Positions 35,590-49,800 are shown, counted from the first letter of the stretch. The stretch is DNA of 64,000 nucleotides from Phoronis australis (GCA_002633005.1 NMRA01000558.1:70441-134440), one strand, 5' to 3'. Translations and numbers: made by a program. The notes: generated from the sequence alone by a model not told the origin.

Positions 35590-38500
35590 ATGCTCGTATA
35601 TATTGGCTTCTTGTCGATCGCTGCCCAGGTCAGCCTGGCTGTTCCTTTGCATCAGGTAATTGTTGACGATGTTCTGTCAGTGCTATAATACTCTTTAGAT
35701 TTTGCTTGAATTAACTTTGACTTAAAAAGTTGCGAATATAAAAATAATAAATCCTTTGTTGTTGTAATGAGTATTTTTGTTCTTTATGACCATAAAGTTT
35801 GTTTCAAAATTTATATTAATTATTTTTGGATTTACTTTCCAGGCTCTAACATTTGAAGTCGACAGGCACACTTTAAGTTGTAAGTATGCTAAAATGGTTT
35901 TATTTCTAAGTTGAGCTTGCATCGAGACAAATTTAAAATAACTCGCAAAGCACAATACATGTAGTTGAATGTTTTATACAATCCACTTGGATCATGTGCA
36001 ACTCCTAAGCTTAAGAATAGGTTCAAGGTGTGTACTACATGTAAATAAATTTAATTGTTATTTGTTAATGGTCTTTATTTATTTTTTACAGTGGACGATG
36101 TAGTTATTCCGAAAGTAAGTATGTCATCATTGTTTTAACTAGTTAGCCTAGTAAATTTAGGGCGTACCACAGTTGGTTATGAAAAATAATAGTATAAAGT
36201 GTTAAAACGCAGTGCAGTCAGTAACAAGTTGCAATCATGTACATGTACCAAAACATTTAAATAATACCGGAGCGGTCTGGAGACATCCCTCTAGATGTCT
36301 TGTGGGTGCTAACAAAATATTTGGTATACGGTGTTTTACTGTCGTTTGGTTACAAAGGTTTACTGGGCAAATGTACATGCACGCAGACACCGAACTTCTT
36401 TATTCCATTTCGATAGACACGCCTGCGCAGTGGTACTCCAAACTACGCAAATGATTGGCCAGGGGCCGTCATTCCGTACGTGTACGATGGCAGTCTCAGT
36501 AAGTAGAAAATGGGTCACAGGCGCATTCTCACAAGTTGTACAGTCTATTCTGCAACTTGCAGCAAAGAAAAACATATCTGTGTCTGCACATCTCCCCACT
36601 CTGATCTCCCTAGCCCTCTTTTCGCCGTTTCTGTTTTTTTTACGTCGTTTTGTTTCTTCTTCTTGCTCGTTTGCTTGTCTCTTCTTTCCCCAATCTTTTT
36701 GAACGGTTTGAAATGCGCAAATCCTAATACATTATGCATATTACGCCGTGGGTTGATGCATGTGTCCTGTTGGCAAGCACCCTCTAGTCAATGGTTTAAA
36801 CTAGACAGTATGCTTGTACCGTTGAACGCCTTAATGTTAATAACTCAATTCTACCCTCGATAATACTGGTAATTTTTAAATTAATCGAAATCGAATTGTA
36901 GGTCGTTAATTACTAATTTGATACTAGACGTGTACGCAGATACCTTGCTCTGTATTGGAAGTACGTGTCACCTCTTTAAAAAACCGATTTGCTTCATTTC
37001 TATCTAGCGTAGTGTATCCAGGCATGGAATGCTTTAGAGGTCGCTAAGCATTTGTTCTCTTCTCTTCTGCAGACGGTAATGATCGGGCAAAACTACAAAG
37101 GGCTTTTGACCATTACCGACGAATCACGTGCATCAACTGGGTTCCTAGGGCCAACCAAAGGAGTTATGTGTTGATCAAGAAACCGTCAAATGGAGCGTAC
37201 GTTTTAGTTCGAAAACTGGTTGTAAGTCAGAAAATCTTACGAGATGTCATTGCTCATTGAATGGTCTTCATTGCTACACATTCTCACTGTGAACAGTTGC
37301 GTTCGCATGGATGATTCAGTGATGGTGTCCCACCCAATCTTTCAAAGTTATATTATTCACCAAGTTCTACGTGGCCCAAACAGTGCCCCTTCAAAAATGG
37401 CATCAAGCTAGTCAAGAATTGTTCTTCTGTTGCTGCGTGTCTGTGGTTATAATAACAAATCGATGGACAGGCACACCAATTGGCATCAGGTCCTCAACAC
37501 CGACTCTTTTTGGCAGGAGGCAGGTTTAAGGTAGTTAAAACTGCTATGAACCAAAATAGTTTTCGGTTTAGGTCACTTACTGGCCTCATTTAGTTCCTTA
37601 CACAGGTTATTGATTTTTGGCCTCGATGAAAACTGACAGATTTTTGTTGTTTGTACTGAGATTCACCCTGCTAATCATTTAATGGGCTCACCATGACGTC
37701 ATGCAACAGTGGAGTCCTTCTCAAAGTCAGAAATCATTTTGAGTAAGGAACAAGTTCAGACCGGTTTTACGAAGGTTAGCAGCTAAAATCAAAAGTTGAA
37801 TTTTTGACAGCTTTAATGTACAAAGCCTGTTACCCATGATTCCTGATGACACCCATAGGCCATCTACAGGTCGTCGCAGATCTGCAGCCTCTTTAATAAG
37901 GAAGTTGACAAAAATGCTTTTTTCTGATTGAGTTTATTTAAGCATTGCTTGGTAACGATTTATTTGATCTGCAGGTGCAACATTGCAGTTGGTCGCGTTG
38001 GGGGTATGCAAATTTTGAACGTGGCTCAGTGGTGCCTCGATTCATTTCCGGCAATGTTGCACGAGATGATGCATGTTATCGGCTTTCACCACGAGCAGAC
38101 CAGACCTGACCGAGATAGCCATTTGAACATTTACTGGGAAAATGTTGATCCGAGTAGGTGGGCTTAATTGTGCATCTTGTGGAGTGCATATTTTAATAAA
38201 GATGCGTTTTACAACTGCTTAGATGGTAAATTTTGATTTTTTAATCAAAGTGCTTTGGGTTTAAGAACATTACCTACACTCGTGTGTTTATTGAAGTACT
38301 CATATCATTGATTTCTTATTTGGGTTTTACAATCGTATTTCTAATGTATGAATTGTAAATAACAATTATCGTCTCATATTGTCAATTCCTTTCGTGTTTT
38401 ATGTTGTATTCTAATGTACGGTGGTCTTCAGTGAAGCGTCTTTAGCCTTTAAGGTTTTCCGGCTTTTATAGACATGTACATATACATATACCTATACATA

Positions 38501-40439
38501 TGTACATGTATATGATGCCAGACACCTTAAAACATGCACAGGACTGACCCTCGCAATCTCCAGTGGATTATTGAGCTGAATCCATAGAACGGAATTTTGT
38601 TGAACCGGATTTGCCCAGTAAGTGTCTAGGTTTCTTTGGCTCTACCTTAACTGGACGTATCAGATGCTCCCTCTATTGCTTTCCAGAATATAAAGGCTAT
38701 TTTGACATCTTCAAAGGATCTTGGACCTATGGTACAAAATACGATTACACCAGTGTTATGCATTATACTGCTTACGCCGGAAGTAAGAACAGGCGGATGA
38801 CCATGACACCCAAAGATGGCACTGATCCTAATGTAATGGGAAACGCAAAAGATCTGTCAATTGCCGACATATATAGAATCAAAGTGATGTATAATTGTGA
38901 TGGGCTCAAACAGTATGAACTACGACTAAAATACAATCCAGGTAAAGTCAATTTCTTGCTCGGAAGGACCATTAATTTAATCACCTCAGAAACATCTGGA
39001 ACTGATATACTGGGACCGAGAATCTTTGTCTCAAGCTGTTGACGATTTGATATAATTTCGTGAACGGTGATTACACACGTACTCTCATGTTACATCGAGC
39101 GTTTGAAGTTTTTAAATGTTGCCTTAGTTGACGGCAGTCAACAGGATTATTTACTGGCCCGTTATTTTGACTTTTCAGGCTAGCAAGTGATAATACTATT
39201 ACATATACACAATAATAATTCCTTCATAACTACAGGCGTACTTGGATTTGGTTGTCATGTCAATCATTGGGTTAACTTAACACCAAAAGACCAGCTCCAA
39301 ATGACATCTTGCAATTCTGATGATTTAAACTGTAGATCCTAAATGCGTTGATAAGGATGCCAACTGCCACATGTGGGCTCGCCAACGATACCCTTCCGAA
39401 TGTGAAAAAAGTCCTGGTTACATGATGAGATATTGCGAAAGAGCGTGTCGGGTTTGTGGTAGGTGCAATTTTTAAATTAAAATTCCTCTTCCGTGAAGTA
39501 AAACACTAATTGATTATATTGTTTACTTGCTACTAATACACTGTACTTGTATAATTAGATGATTGCTAACGCTTCTGTCTTCTGATTGGCTGTGACGCCG
39601 TGCGATACAGTGTATAGAGCGTTATATTTGATCAACCTGGCAGTGGAATGTAGCTTTTCATTAATATCGCTCGGCATCATATGTCGGTGTACCTGAACGG
39701 CCCACGAAGTGAGATGGCAACGTCAGTACATCAACAAGCGAAACAAATCATCATTGGTTGTGTATTAAGTACAGATATGAACAGATCATGAAATTATTGT
39801 TTGCCCAAATTAGAATTTGCAAACATAGAATAGACCGATCCCTCGTGTGCATCAGATTTGGACCTTACGGTGATGAGAGCAGCGTTTCCTCGGTCCATGT
39901 GACCTGATGTCACCCTCGTGATCAGTCCACATCTGTATATTATTTCGAAAACTTTCGAGAATAGTGTCAAATATTTCAGCCTCCTAAACTGGTCATTCTG
40001 AAATATAGATTTTACAATAGGAAGCGTATTTTTTACTATATACATTAGCTCGTCGTCCAACGTTTAATTTTTGTTCTTATTTTTATTTTCATCTGATTCA
40101 AAGCTGCTTTGTACAATTCTAGGTATATTCTGCATCAGTAAAATTGGTATGTATCTCAGGGCTATTGGCTTCGACGCAAAGCAAGATGATTTGATTATAT
40201 ATCGTATAAAAAGATAGTTAACTCAACTTTTTGCAGGTCCCAAGCTCGGTTGTTACACTGTGATTTATTATGCGTCTCCCACCGTATCCAAGGATTCGGC
40301 CAATGCTTGCAAGAGGCACTGCTATATGGAAGGGTACAAATATGCCGGTTTCAAGAATGGCAATTTGTGTTCTTGCTCCGACATGCTTGGACCAAAAACA
40401 AACTCTTGTCGGAACAACCTTGAAGTATTCTTAGTTTAG
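35590..40439 (+). CDS. Astacin-ShKT-WSC-like secreted metalloprotease (gene C)
   Basis: Astacin-family (M12A) zinc endopeptidase, 363 residues, the most compact copy (4.85 kb). Coding exons: 35590-35655, 35843-35879, 36092-36114, 36417-36498, 37073-37196, 37975-38153, 38687-38941, 39336-39458, 40237-40439. The signal peptide MLVYIGFLSIAAQVSLA is followed by a propeptide of about 29 residues with LDDVVIP (residues 35-41) ending RLR46; mature Ser47 sets Trp at position 10. The catalytic domain runs from about residue 47 to YNC near 242, with zinc site HEMMHVIGFHHE (His140, His144, His150, Glu141) and Met-turn SVMHY (Met195). The ShKT domain is residues 256-297 (six Cys, ending CERACRVCG). The WSC-like domain is residues 297-363 (GCYTVIYYAS, YAGFKNG, six Cys). 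Exons 1-7 pair with gene B, exons 8-9 with gene D. The biological substrate is unknown. Confidence 0.95.
38472..38509. repeat. AT-rich inverted repeat of ACATGTACATAT
   Basis: Twelve-base arms ACATGTACATAT and ATATGTACATGT with a 14-base spacer, in intron 6 of gene C. It is an extreme local case of the TACATGTA motif common across the window. Confidence 0.6.
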
Positions 40440-40543
40440 ACGTGGTTGCACGTACACAGGGAGCGCTCTGCGACAGATGTTGTCATTATGGTTTGTGTTG
40501 TATTATCGAATGTAGGCTACTGCCTAGTTGTTACGTGAACCCA

Positions 40544-40549
40544 AATAAA
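40544..40549 (+). terminator. Poly(A) signal of gene C
   Basis: AATAAA 105 bases after the stop codon of gene C, consistent with the short 3' UTRs inferred for genes A and B. Confidence 0.7.
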
Positions 40550-43500
40550 GTGTATGAAATTTTGTTTTGTATTTCAACTGAAATTTTATTTCATCTTGAC
40601 AGACAATACATGTACAAGTATGTGAAGTAAGGCTGGGATACATAAACAGATTCATAAAAATCGACAACGCCTTAGGAAAGAAGGGTTTCGGGAGTGGATC
40701 ATTTTGACTGAAAGTTTTTATTGAATCTCAGACTTTATGAAGCTCCAGTTTTTGTATCTCAGCTTGCATGCACACGTATTACAGACGTTTACATGTAGGT
40801 GGAAAGTCGATGGATAGTACTTTACCAATAAAATAAGAAAGTAAAACGCATTATAAACAAATTTAGCTTCTCGTCTGTCCACGTAAAAGCAAACAAAAGA
40901 TTAGCTTATGATTGGACAAAATTTTGAACTGACTAGAGAAGACAGTGAGGACACCTGTGGCTGGCTTCAAGAAACAAGGCCAAACATATTCATTTAATTT
41001 CCTTAACTTTTCTGTACGTGTGCGTTTGTTTGTGTGCTATCACTTTATATTTTATGAGCTTCTCGAAGACTACTGACAGATATATCTGAAAACTGAGCCC
41101 TGGTTTCAGTGAAAATAAATAAGCTTAATCCTTAAATTTTAAATGAAGGGCGTTAAATGAAAATGTGTCTTTTCATTTTGAATAATATTATCATACATGT
41201 AGAGTTTACTTTAGCTGTGTATCCAAGCTAACATTTGATTCACTAATGAACATGAAACAGCATTAGAAATGGCAATAGTTTGCGGAAATCCATCAACAGA
41301 TTGAAATGTTGAGGAACATACATGTAGTTTAGCCCCAATTTGGGACAGTTTCATGCAAACTATCACTGAAGGATCGACCAGTTTAACCACAAAATTTACA
41401 TAACCGTTAACGGTTTAAACAATTATGCGCATTTCGTCAAACATATCGACTTATCGCCACTCAGTATTAAGTGATTGTTGGCCTTACGAAAAACTCTCAG
41501 TTTGCTAGTGTTTGACATTAGGCCCTATAGGTTACCGGGCTTTTAACATGGTCACTACCGAAATGACAAATTGAGCCTTTCTCATAGTTACAGTTTTTTT
41601 TTGCCATGAGCCACGAGTAAGGAAAACGGTGAGGCCAAAGTCGCTTACGTTTGAGAGATCTAAGCAAAAGAAATTCGTTTTGACGAATGGTTTACAACAG
41701 CTAGGCCCTACATCATTTGGTGGCTTGCTGACTGGACCTAATTCTACTGTACAGGCTTCATAACGGAGTGGTGGGGAAGCCGGTGAACCACGCAAAAGAA
41801 CACGAGTTTGAGTAAACGAAACATGTATGTATGTATATGTTGCAGTGCACTCCACAAGATTCGTTATTTTTTTATTTTTTGCTTTCTTGAGTTGTCCGGG
41901 GATGCCAGTGATAGTCCCGATTAAATTTTAGTGACTCTACATGAACTAATTCTCAACCGTGACACACAGCCATTGGCCGGGTCCATGGTGTAGTAAATAC
42001 GTGTACATGTACACATCTCTCTATACATGTACAGTGTAGCTAAAGAAAAAACTCAGGATTTGACAGCATCAACTGGCGTATAAAAGAATTTAAAATGCAT
42101 CTGTCAAAACCAAGCTCTTATGTGTGCAAAAGCGCTCCATGCTAAATGACGTGGTATGGAGGTTGTAAGGCATTGTTTAACTTGCAACATCCTTGCGGCG
42201 GGCGCTATGATTACCTGTGGGGCACTGTCATTGTTTTCCTTTGTAGCGTCTTTGTTGGATATAACAATGCCGGTCGAATGGATATCGTACCTTGGCCGCA
42301 CATCAGCCGATATGCGACCAGCTTACGATCTAGTTTCCCCTGGCCCCCGAGCGGCACCTACGTGTATTGAAAAATGCCGTAAGCTATATCGTGACTGGCG
42401 ACAGCGTGATGAGAGGTCGTAGTGCGAGCCGACGTAAATCAATGGCAATAATGTCAACTACATACAGTGTATAAACGTGCAAAGGACAATGATTGATGCT
42501 TTGTTGACTTCAGCTAACATCAAAACCCGCAAACACAGTAAATAAAATAAGGCCTATCTGACTGATACTCCGGCAGACAGACGGGTCGCCGGAGATTAAA
42601 AGCACTTATTTTTCAACTTACATGTAAGTTAGTCCTCAATATAACCTGTAATGGTTTGAAAAGGTTGTATCTCTCGGGTGTTAATTTGTTACAATAGCTT
42701 CCGACTGCTGTCAAAGCATCGATTTGTATTTTTCGAAAAATCAGCGATCACCGTGCGCAGCAAATATACATGTAAGGGAGGCAACTGGCAAAAAACAATT
42801 AGATATAACCCACATATCAGTAGTGCGGCTACGGTTTATGCGGTTTCAGATCTTGAATTACTTCGTAGAACTGTGACTAACATGTCTTCGTGATGCCCTT
42901 TGGTCTTAAACTAAAGAATTATTTGATGTGACCATCTCACCAACGCACCAGTTTTGCTTTACAGTGAGCCAAAAAAACACAAAAATTAGCTTGGCATGAT
43001 CAGCTTGTATTGTGTTAAAATGGCCCGGCACGTGCAAAAAAATTTGGATGATCAGATTTCGATATGTGCTTCACCCTGGTCTTAATGGACTCACAAGGTG
43101 CCTTTGTTATCGCGCCAAGCTGCCTGCAGACATCATCCTTACGCATTATGCAAGTTTCATGAGAAACGCAATTTGTCGACTTCAGTGGGCGACGAGAAAA
43201 GATAAGACGGATAACAAACACTGTCAGTGTTATACGGTGCGTATGTGCATCAATAGAACACGTTCCAAATTTCATCCCGGTAATTCATCGCCTTTTCACA
43301 TCATGTGCATTTTAAAAAGATATTGATACACTGGTAATTTTCAACTTCATGCACGTGCTTGTATAATGCAGAAAATATGCACGCGCTTGCATAATACAAA
43401 AATCATGCAAGCGCTTGTATAATGCAGAAATTACGCATATGTGTTACCAAGTACTTGGCTAGATTAAAACTTATGCATTTCGGTCTGCCATTTTTATAAA

Positions 43501-43819
43501 TACATGTAAGTTCACATTTCAAGTGGCAAATTATCTAGAACTTGGTCTTCAAGTCGCTATAAAGCGGATGTTCAAATAAAAAAAGAATTTCTTGTATAAC
43601 GTATGGATCACAAGCAGTACATAATCAACTGAACAACGTTCATTTAACCCAATCCATCTAATTTCTATCATTTTAAAACCTTCCACTAGGGCCGCATGTG
43701 TCTCTAAGTATGACTATCGTCAAGTGGGGAGTGAACCCCCTTTTCGGTGTCTACGATTCTTTTAAAAGCGCCAATGTTTAGTTAGTTAACGAGTGCTCAG
43801 TCAACAGGAAGCAGAGAGC
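40550..43819. other. Intergenic region between genes C and D
   Basis: About 3.3 kb without a supportable gene. It has scattered TACATGTA motifs (for example near 42004 and 42025), a triple tandem repeat at 43348-43433, and an unidentified 88-codon frame at 42156-42422 that I do not accept as a gene. The gene D promoter should lie at the right end; no clear core motif is seen. Confidence 0.5.
43348..43433 (+). repeat. Three-copy tandem repeat of about 29 bp
   Basis: Three consecutive diverged units of the form ATGCA(C/A)G(T/C)GCTTG(T/C)ATAAT followed by (G/A)CA(G/A)AAAAT. They lie about 390 bp before the gene D start codon, so they could be promoter-proximal, or just a small minisatellite. 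Confidence 0.7.
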
Positions 43820-46800
43820 ATGGGGCCTCGTATCAAGCAGATCTGCATGACTTTGGTCATAACTGTACTCCAGCTTTGCCTGGCGGTGCAGGCATCTCAG
43901 GTAATTGTTTTTATTTCTCGTTCTTTCTCTTCCCTGTCATAGGTCATCCAGCGTCAAACTCCGCCAAGCACTGTCATATTTGAACCCTTGTCATTTCCAT
44001 TCTAAATGCTAACTGGTTTTGATGTACATTTGTACGTTGGCCTGTAATGTGTCATATGATGACCAGTTAGAGTAAAACAAAACTGCTATAACACAGGCAG
44101 CCAGCTGCTCAAGGGCGTGTTGAAAGGGACGCCTGATGTCAGCTACTAAATCTTAAATATCTTCAGTTTGAAAGCATAATGAATTCACTTGGCTGTTTCT
44201 ATGACAATGCTTAGTTACAAACACAGTTTTTGCCCGGCCACGAATAGAAATATTGGTCCGTTTTTTGTTTGAAATCACTCAGCTTCATCCCGACAGTTCT
44301 CATCCAGAATTCTTTGGTGGCAACGTAATAGAGGACACTAATTGCAAGACTCATGTTTAATTTTCATGTTCGAATGTTGTAACTAACCTTCTGAATAAAG
44401 AAATGTTGATTCTTGCTAATTAAAATATGAACGTTTACGTCACAACGCACTGGGCTACTGAGAAGTCGGAACATTTTAATAAAAAACATGAAAGCACGTT
44501 TGTTTCCAAAAGGTTGATATTAACAAAAGTGGTCTACCAGTGCAGCAATGAATGAATCCAATCCCTACATAAGACCAACAGCAACAGGCCGACCGACTCC
44601 TGGCTACTCATTTACACTCAGTGTACCACGGATGCTCATCAGTGCTTTCCCACTAGAGATAAAGCTTTGCTTTTAGCGTAGTCTCGGTGTGTGGGAAAGG
44701 TTAATTCCTGCATTTTAAAATGTTTAAGCGAAACTTCGTTGAAAATAGTAAGCTTTGAAAGCGAAGTTTCGGTTCTAACCGAAACTTCGGTGTCATTGAC
44801 GAGAAAGCTTAGAGCGAAGCTTGTGTGGGGTTATCGGTAGAGGTCGCACCAACAATATACGATCACGCCAGACACGGTGAGACATACTGCCAGCATTGTC
44901 CCCAAGTCTCAATATGGCGCTGATCGGTTTAGCCATTTGAGAATTGGCTACTGGGAATTGAAATGTGTCAGAATTCTAATTCATTTTTACGGAAATCGGC
45001 GGAATACCATGAGTTTTGAAATTTTCTGCAGTTTTATATAAAATGAAAACAACGGTATATTGTTGCAAAAAATGATGTATTTTGGTTCCATTATACAATT
45101 AATGAAAAGAAGTGAAAATGAGTACGCAAACAACCTTTATTTCAAGCAATAATCAAAACAATGCCTTCTGCTTCATGAACAACGCCTGCGAAAATAATTA
45201 AAATCTGCCTATGCTTTAATGACGTCAAGGCTGCGACCAATCATTGCGCAGAAGATACATATGTACATGTAATTCGCATCCATAACTAAGCCTCAAAAGG
45301 CCTAAACTGGTCAGCGCCATCTTGAGGTTTCAGGACGAGGCTCATATACGTCAAGCTAGAGTATTATTTTAATAAACATTGGTAAGTGGCGGGATAACAA
45401 TTTACAGGTAGCTTTGAACCCACAACTCAATATTCGTTTGAGAGTACGAATGAACTGCTTGGCGTTTAGTACGGTGTCTAGCGATAACTTCGATATCGCT
45501 GTCTATTGGGAAAGGTAAGCGAAGTGTCGGCGAAGCTTCCCGTAAACCGAAGTTTCCGTAAGGAGAAATCAATATATGACAGTGAAATCTCAAATGTGAG
45601 GGTAAACTTATCTCTCTGTAATTTTCATATGTAATCTACCACAAACAAAATCACCCAAGGCTAGAAGTTTTATGACTTGTTTTTTTATTACAGTTTATAA
45701 GCTAAAGTGCCGTTTGGCCACGCACCGACATTAATGTAGTCGTCCTAACCAGTTCGTGATCACTATCAACAACCATGGTGATGAAAGCCTGTGATGCGGC
45801 TCCTTGCCAATGAGCTTCTGGCGCAATACACTGGCCATTCCTCATACATGTATTTCAGACGTTTTCAACAACCGTTTTGTGTAATAGAAAAGGATGTTAT
45901 CGACAATGATAATTCCGTTGGACGGAGTCATTTATTCACATCTCGTGCTGTTTATTTCAGAAACTTCCGGACGTAAAAGACCAAGCGAGGACACCAGACT
46001 GTGAGTGCAGATGTCAACAAATTTTATTAATATGGTCATAAACCTTGCACATTTGATATTTAAGTACTGGTGAATGTTTTACATGTATTTATTTTCATCT
46101 CGTCATTTTGGAATGGAACCCTAGCTACTAATCATCGATTTTAAGCATGTTTAACACTTCCCGAGTTTGAAGCTCAAACGCAATTCATTCCAGTGAAAAT
46201 TTTCTGTTACTTCGGTTTGATAAGCTTGATACTTTTTGATGTTCAGTCTGTTTCTTTAAATTCCTTTGAAATTTGCATTGGTCATGAAATGAAATATGTT
46301 AATTGATTCTTTACAGTGCTGGATGACATAGTCAGGCCAAAGGTAAGTTGCGCTCACAAATTTCAATTTAGCTGTGGCTTGGACTATCCGAGGTTCTACT
46401 AGATTAATGCAATTCCACTAAAACTTACGTAGCACAATTTTTTGTCTTGTTCAATCAGGACATCTAATCTCAAATTGAACCAAGGATGCGCTCCATAGAA
46501 GCAATAATTCTGCGAGTAAAGCTAGGATGAACACGTGATTTTCTTGTGTTACATAACGATACATACTCTGTAGCTGTGACTTGCGTGATCTCGCTTTTGC
46601 GACAAGAAACTGTTCTACGGAAAACAGCTCTGTCACGTCGTATAACGTGGGCGACTCGTAACTGAACAAAACTTAGTAATGCAAACTAGATAAGCCTCAA
46701 TGAATTTTCTTTTCTGACATCACGATACATGCGCGTGCTCTCAGGGGAGGGGTTCTTGGGAGGGGCTCCAACGAGCCCCTCCCCCGGGCTCCAACGAGCC

Positions 46801-49800
46801 CCTCCCCCCTCCTATTTGGCGAAATGGGCAAAAAGGTCCTCCTCCGAAAATCAAAAAAAGAATAAAACGGGACAAAAGTCCATTAAAAAAGACCGGAAGT
46901 ACCTAAATTTGGCGAATGCACAATTCATCGCTGTGAACTTTCACACGTTTTAAGTAAATGGTCCACATTCTCAAAAATTCGAGCCCCCTATTTTTTAGGC
47001 TGGGTGCGCGCATGCGATATCTGATCATTGAGGCATGGAAACAGAACACGCCTTTGTCATATTTGAAATATGCGAGCGCAGTGCAAGTTTTTGTTTTCGT
47101 GTTTTACAAAGAGACTTCTTAAATATTTATCCATTTTATAACTTGTGTGTTATGAACGACCGCTGGACTGGTTGCAAAAAGAAAATATTAATGAACATTT
47201 CAAGGACGAAAGATGAATTGCCAATCGGCTGATGCACTTCCACAGGCCTATTTATTTTGCCTAATATTCCTCGAGCGCATTAAAAATGAATGACAGCCCA
47301 CCTGTGAGGTTGGAGACAAGTCGTATTGAATGCGTACAAGATTTGCGACAGCGTTGTTGGTTGCTTGGCGGAGTTACGGAAGCTCTTTCTGTTCCGGTCT
47401 GTGCATGCGCGAAATCAGCAGTCATAACCGATTAGGCCTACTTGAGTGATAGGTTTATGCTTCGCAAAGTTTCCACAAGGTCATCACTTGAATCATAAAT
47501 TTGGGACTTCCTGGTTGCCGCAGCATAGTAATGGTATCGATTGAAGTCACATACCAGTAATCGCGGTTTTTGTTTCAACAACGTAGTTTCAGAATTCGAT
47601 TATAATTTTTTTGGTGTGTGATTACTGATGTAAACACAGATGGCTTGGCCAGGTTACTTTTTGGTTTGGTGATTTTGAACTCAGGCTTCAAAGACAACAA
47701 AGAACTTTAGGAAAGTGAGCCAAAAAACAGATTTGCCGCGGGATGAAGTTTTAAGCATACCTTTTACAATTACTCTTAGGGATGATGCATATCCGGTGAA
47801 ACCGTGATATAAAAAGCATTGAAAGCTTTACCTAGCAGCAAAAAGCATCAGAAGCAACAGCAGCGGCAGCAGCAGCAACAGCAGTAGCAGCAGCATTTCA
47901 ATAAAAGATCATACCAAACCACAGATGACTATAGATGATCTTTTGGACGTTTAAAGGGAAGTGTTGTTGCTTTAAGAAGAGACGAGATCACAGTAATGGC
48001 TCTTCAGGTGGAGTGATCTTGTTTTTACAAACACGCGTCACATGCGCCAGGTGTATATTTGCACGAGTGTAAATTTTCATTTGCCCAACCTCTGAAGTTG
48101 GTGCAATTATGCACACGAGTGTAGCATTACATCTAGGTGTACTTGCGTTAATGTGTCAAACATACACACCGTACGTAAATATGCACTCGGGTGTAAATGC
48201 CATCATGTGAACGGGGTTTTAAATACATGTACATGAGTAGGCAGGCGAAAACTTGTGAAAATATTATTTTAAAGAAATCTTGGCGAATCCATTTCTTGGA
48301 GATGCTAACGTGAGAGTTATTCATTTTGAATATTGCAAGAACCTTCAGTAAAAATCGTCGGATTCATTACTTTTGAATTACAGACGAAATAAGAACTTTC
48401 ATTCCAATACAGTTTTCAAATGCTCCGCTCATATTAATATGTAAGCGCGCATGCGCTCAAAAAAGTCGGGCTGCAGCATGAAAACAACCATTGTTTAGTT
48501 TCTAACGATGGTCAAAGGAGGCGTGGTTTGCTGTGTGGCGGAGCTGACACATCGTTTTTTTGAAATGTCCAACTAAAGGAAAAATGCTTCGACATCAACA
48601 GAAATTCAAAACTTTGCAAAGAAACCGTAAAATTACTTGGTGAACAGTTTGACTTCTGTTTCAGTGGCAGACAATCACTTTGAATAATGCAGTTCAGTCT
48701 GTCTTGCACGTCTTATTCCACTTTAATGTGTAGCAGAAGCTCTCCAGTGTATCACATTTCTAATTATCAACTCTTTGATTGCAGCCGTCACGTCTGCGCA
48801 GTGGCCTTGCGGATTTCAACAAAGACTGGCCTGGCGGCTATATTCCTTTCGTGTTTGATGGCAGCTTAAGTAGGTGTACCCATTGGATACACTTGATTGA
48901 CTTCGCCGGGTCCACCGGGTCAGTCGGCTTAGACATCTTATTGGTTCGTGGTGACTTCTGGCAAACTGGCCAATCAGAAGTCTAAGTCGTTTGACACGCT
49001 GAAACCGGCGAAGTCAATCAAGTGCATCCGGTTATGTAATGACCTAAGCTTGTGACAATGCCTCTCTCTCCCTAAATAGCTGGAAGTTAACCTAACAATA
49101 TTCTAAATTCGCTGCCCATGTATCGTGTACATAGAATTGTACTAACAACAAATCATCATATGCTTGGATTTTGACTTTGTCGTGATCAGATGACGGCATA
49201 CAGTATATGACCCATCTCACCAAGTATCATTTTACTGACTATTAATCACGTGCTGCTTACGATCCATAGTCACTGCGAATTTCCAGCTACGTTTATGTTA
49301 TATCGTGAAAGTCATTATACTCTCGTTAAGGTTGTGTTCATTTTCATAATATGCTGTAGGGAGTATTCAGCAGTTCCCTCGTTGTAATTCCAGATGCTCA
49401 CGATCGCGCTAAGGTACAGCGGGCGATGGACCACTATCGAAGAATCACATGTATAAACTGGGTCCAAAGAACCAACCAAAGGCATTACGTTTTGATAAAG
49501 AAACCACCGGATCAAACGTACGTCTGTTAATTCTTATGTGGAATAAAATGTTTCTCACCTAAAATAGTAAGACGTGCATTTATATGGAACGTATTGGTGG
49601 CAGGGTAGATGTCGCTCACCCTAAACGGGTTTGTCTTTACTTATACGACACCTCAAAATATATTTTGAGTCCTCAGCCATGGCAGCACAGCAGGATCAGT
49701 TAAAGGGGCGGCCCCCTAGTATAACTACTCACGTGCAGATGTAGGTGCTTCAATATGCAATGTTTCGGGTACACGTGCATCAGCATGAACCTCAATGAAA

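Noticed and set aside
42156-42422. 88-codon frame with a hydrophobic N-terminal half (LAAGAMITCGALSLF), considered as an Mpv17-like membrane protein exon
   Set aside because: The expected family motifs do not follow in order and no flanking exons were found.
43348-43433. Possible CRISPR-like array
   Set aside because: Units are contiguous and diverged with no spacers, and the DNA is eukaryotic.
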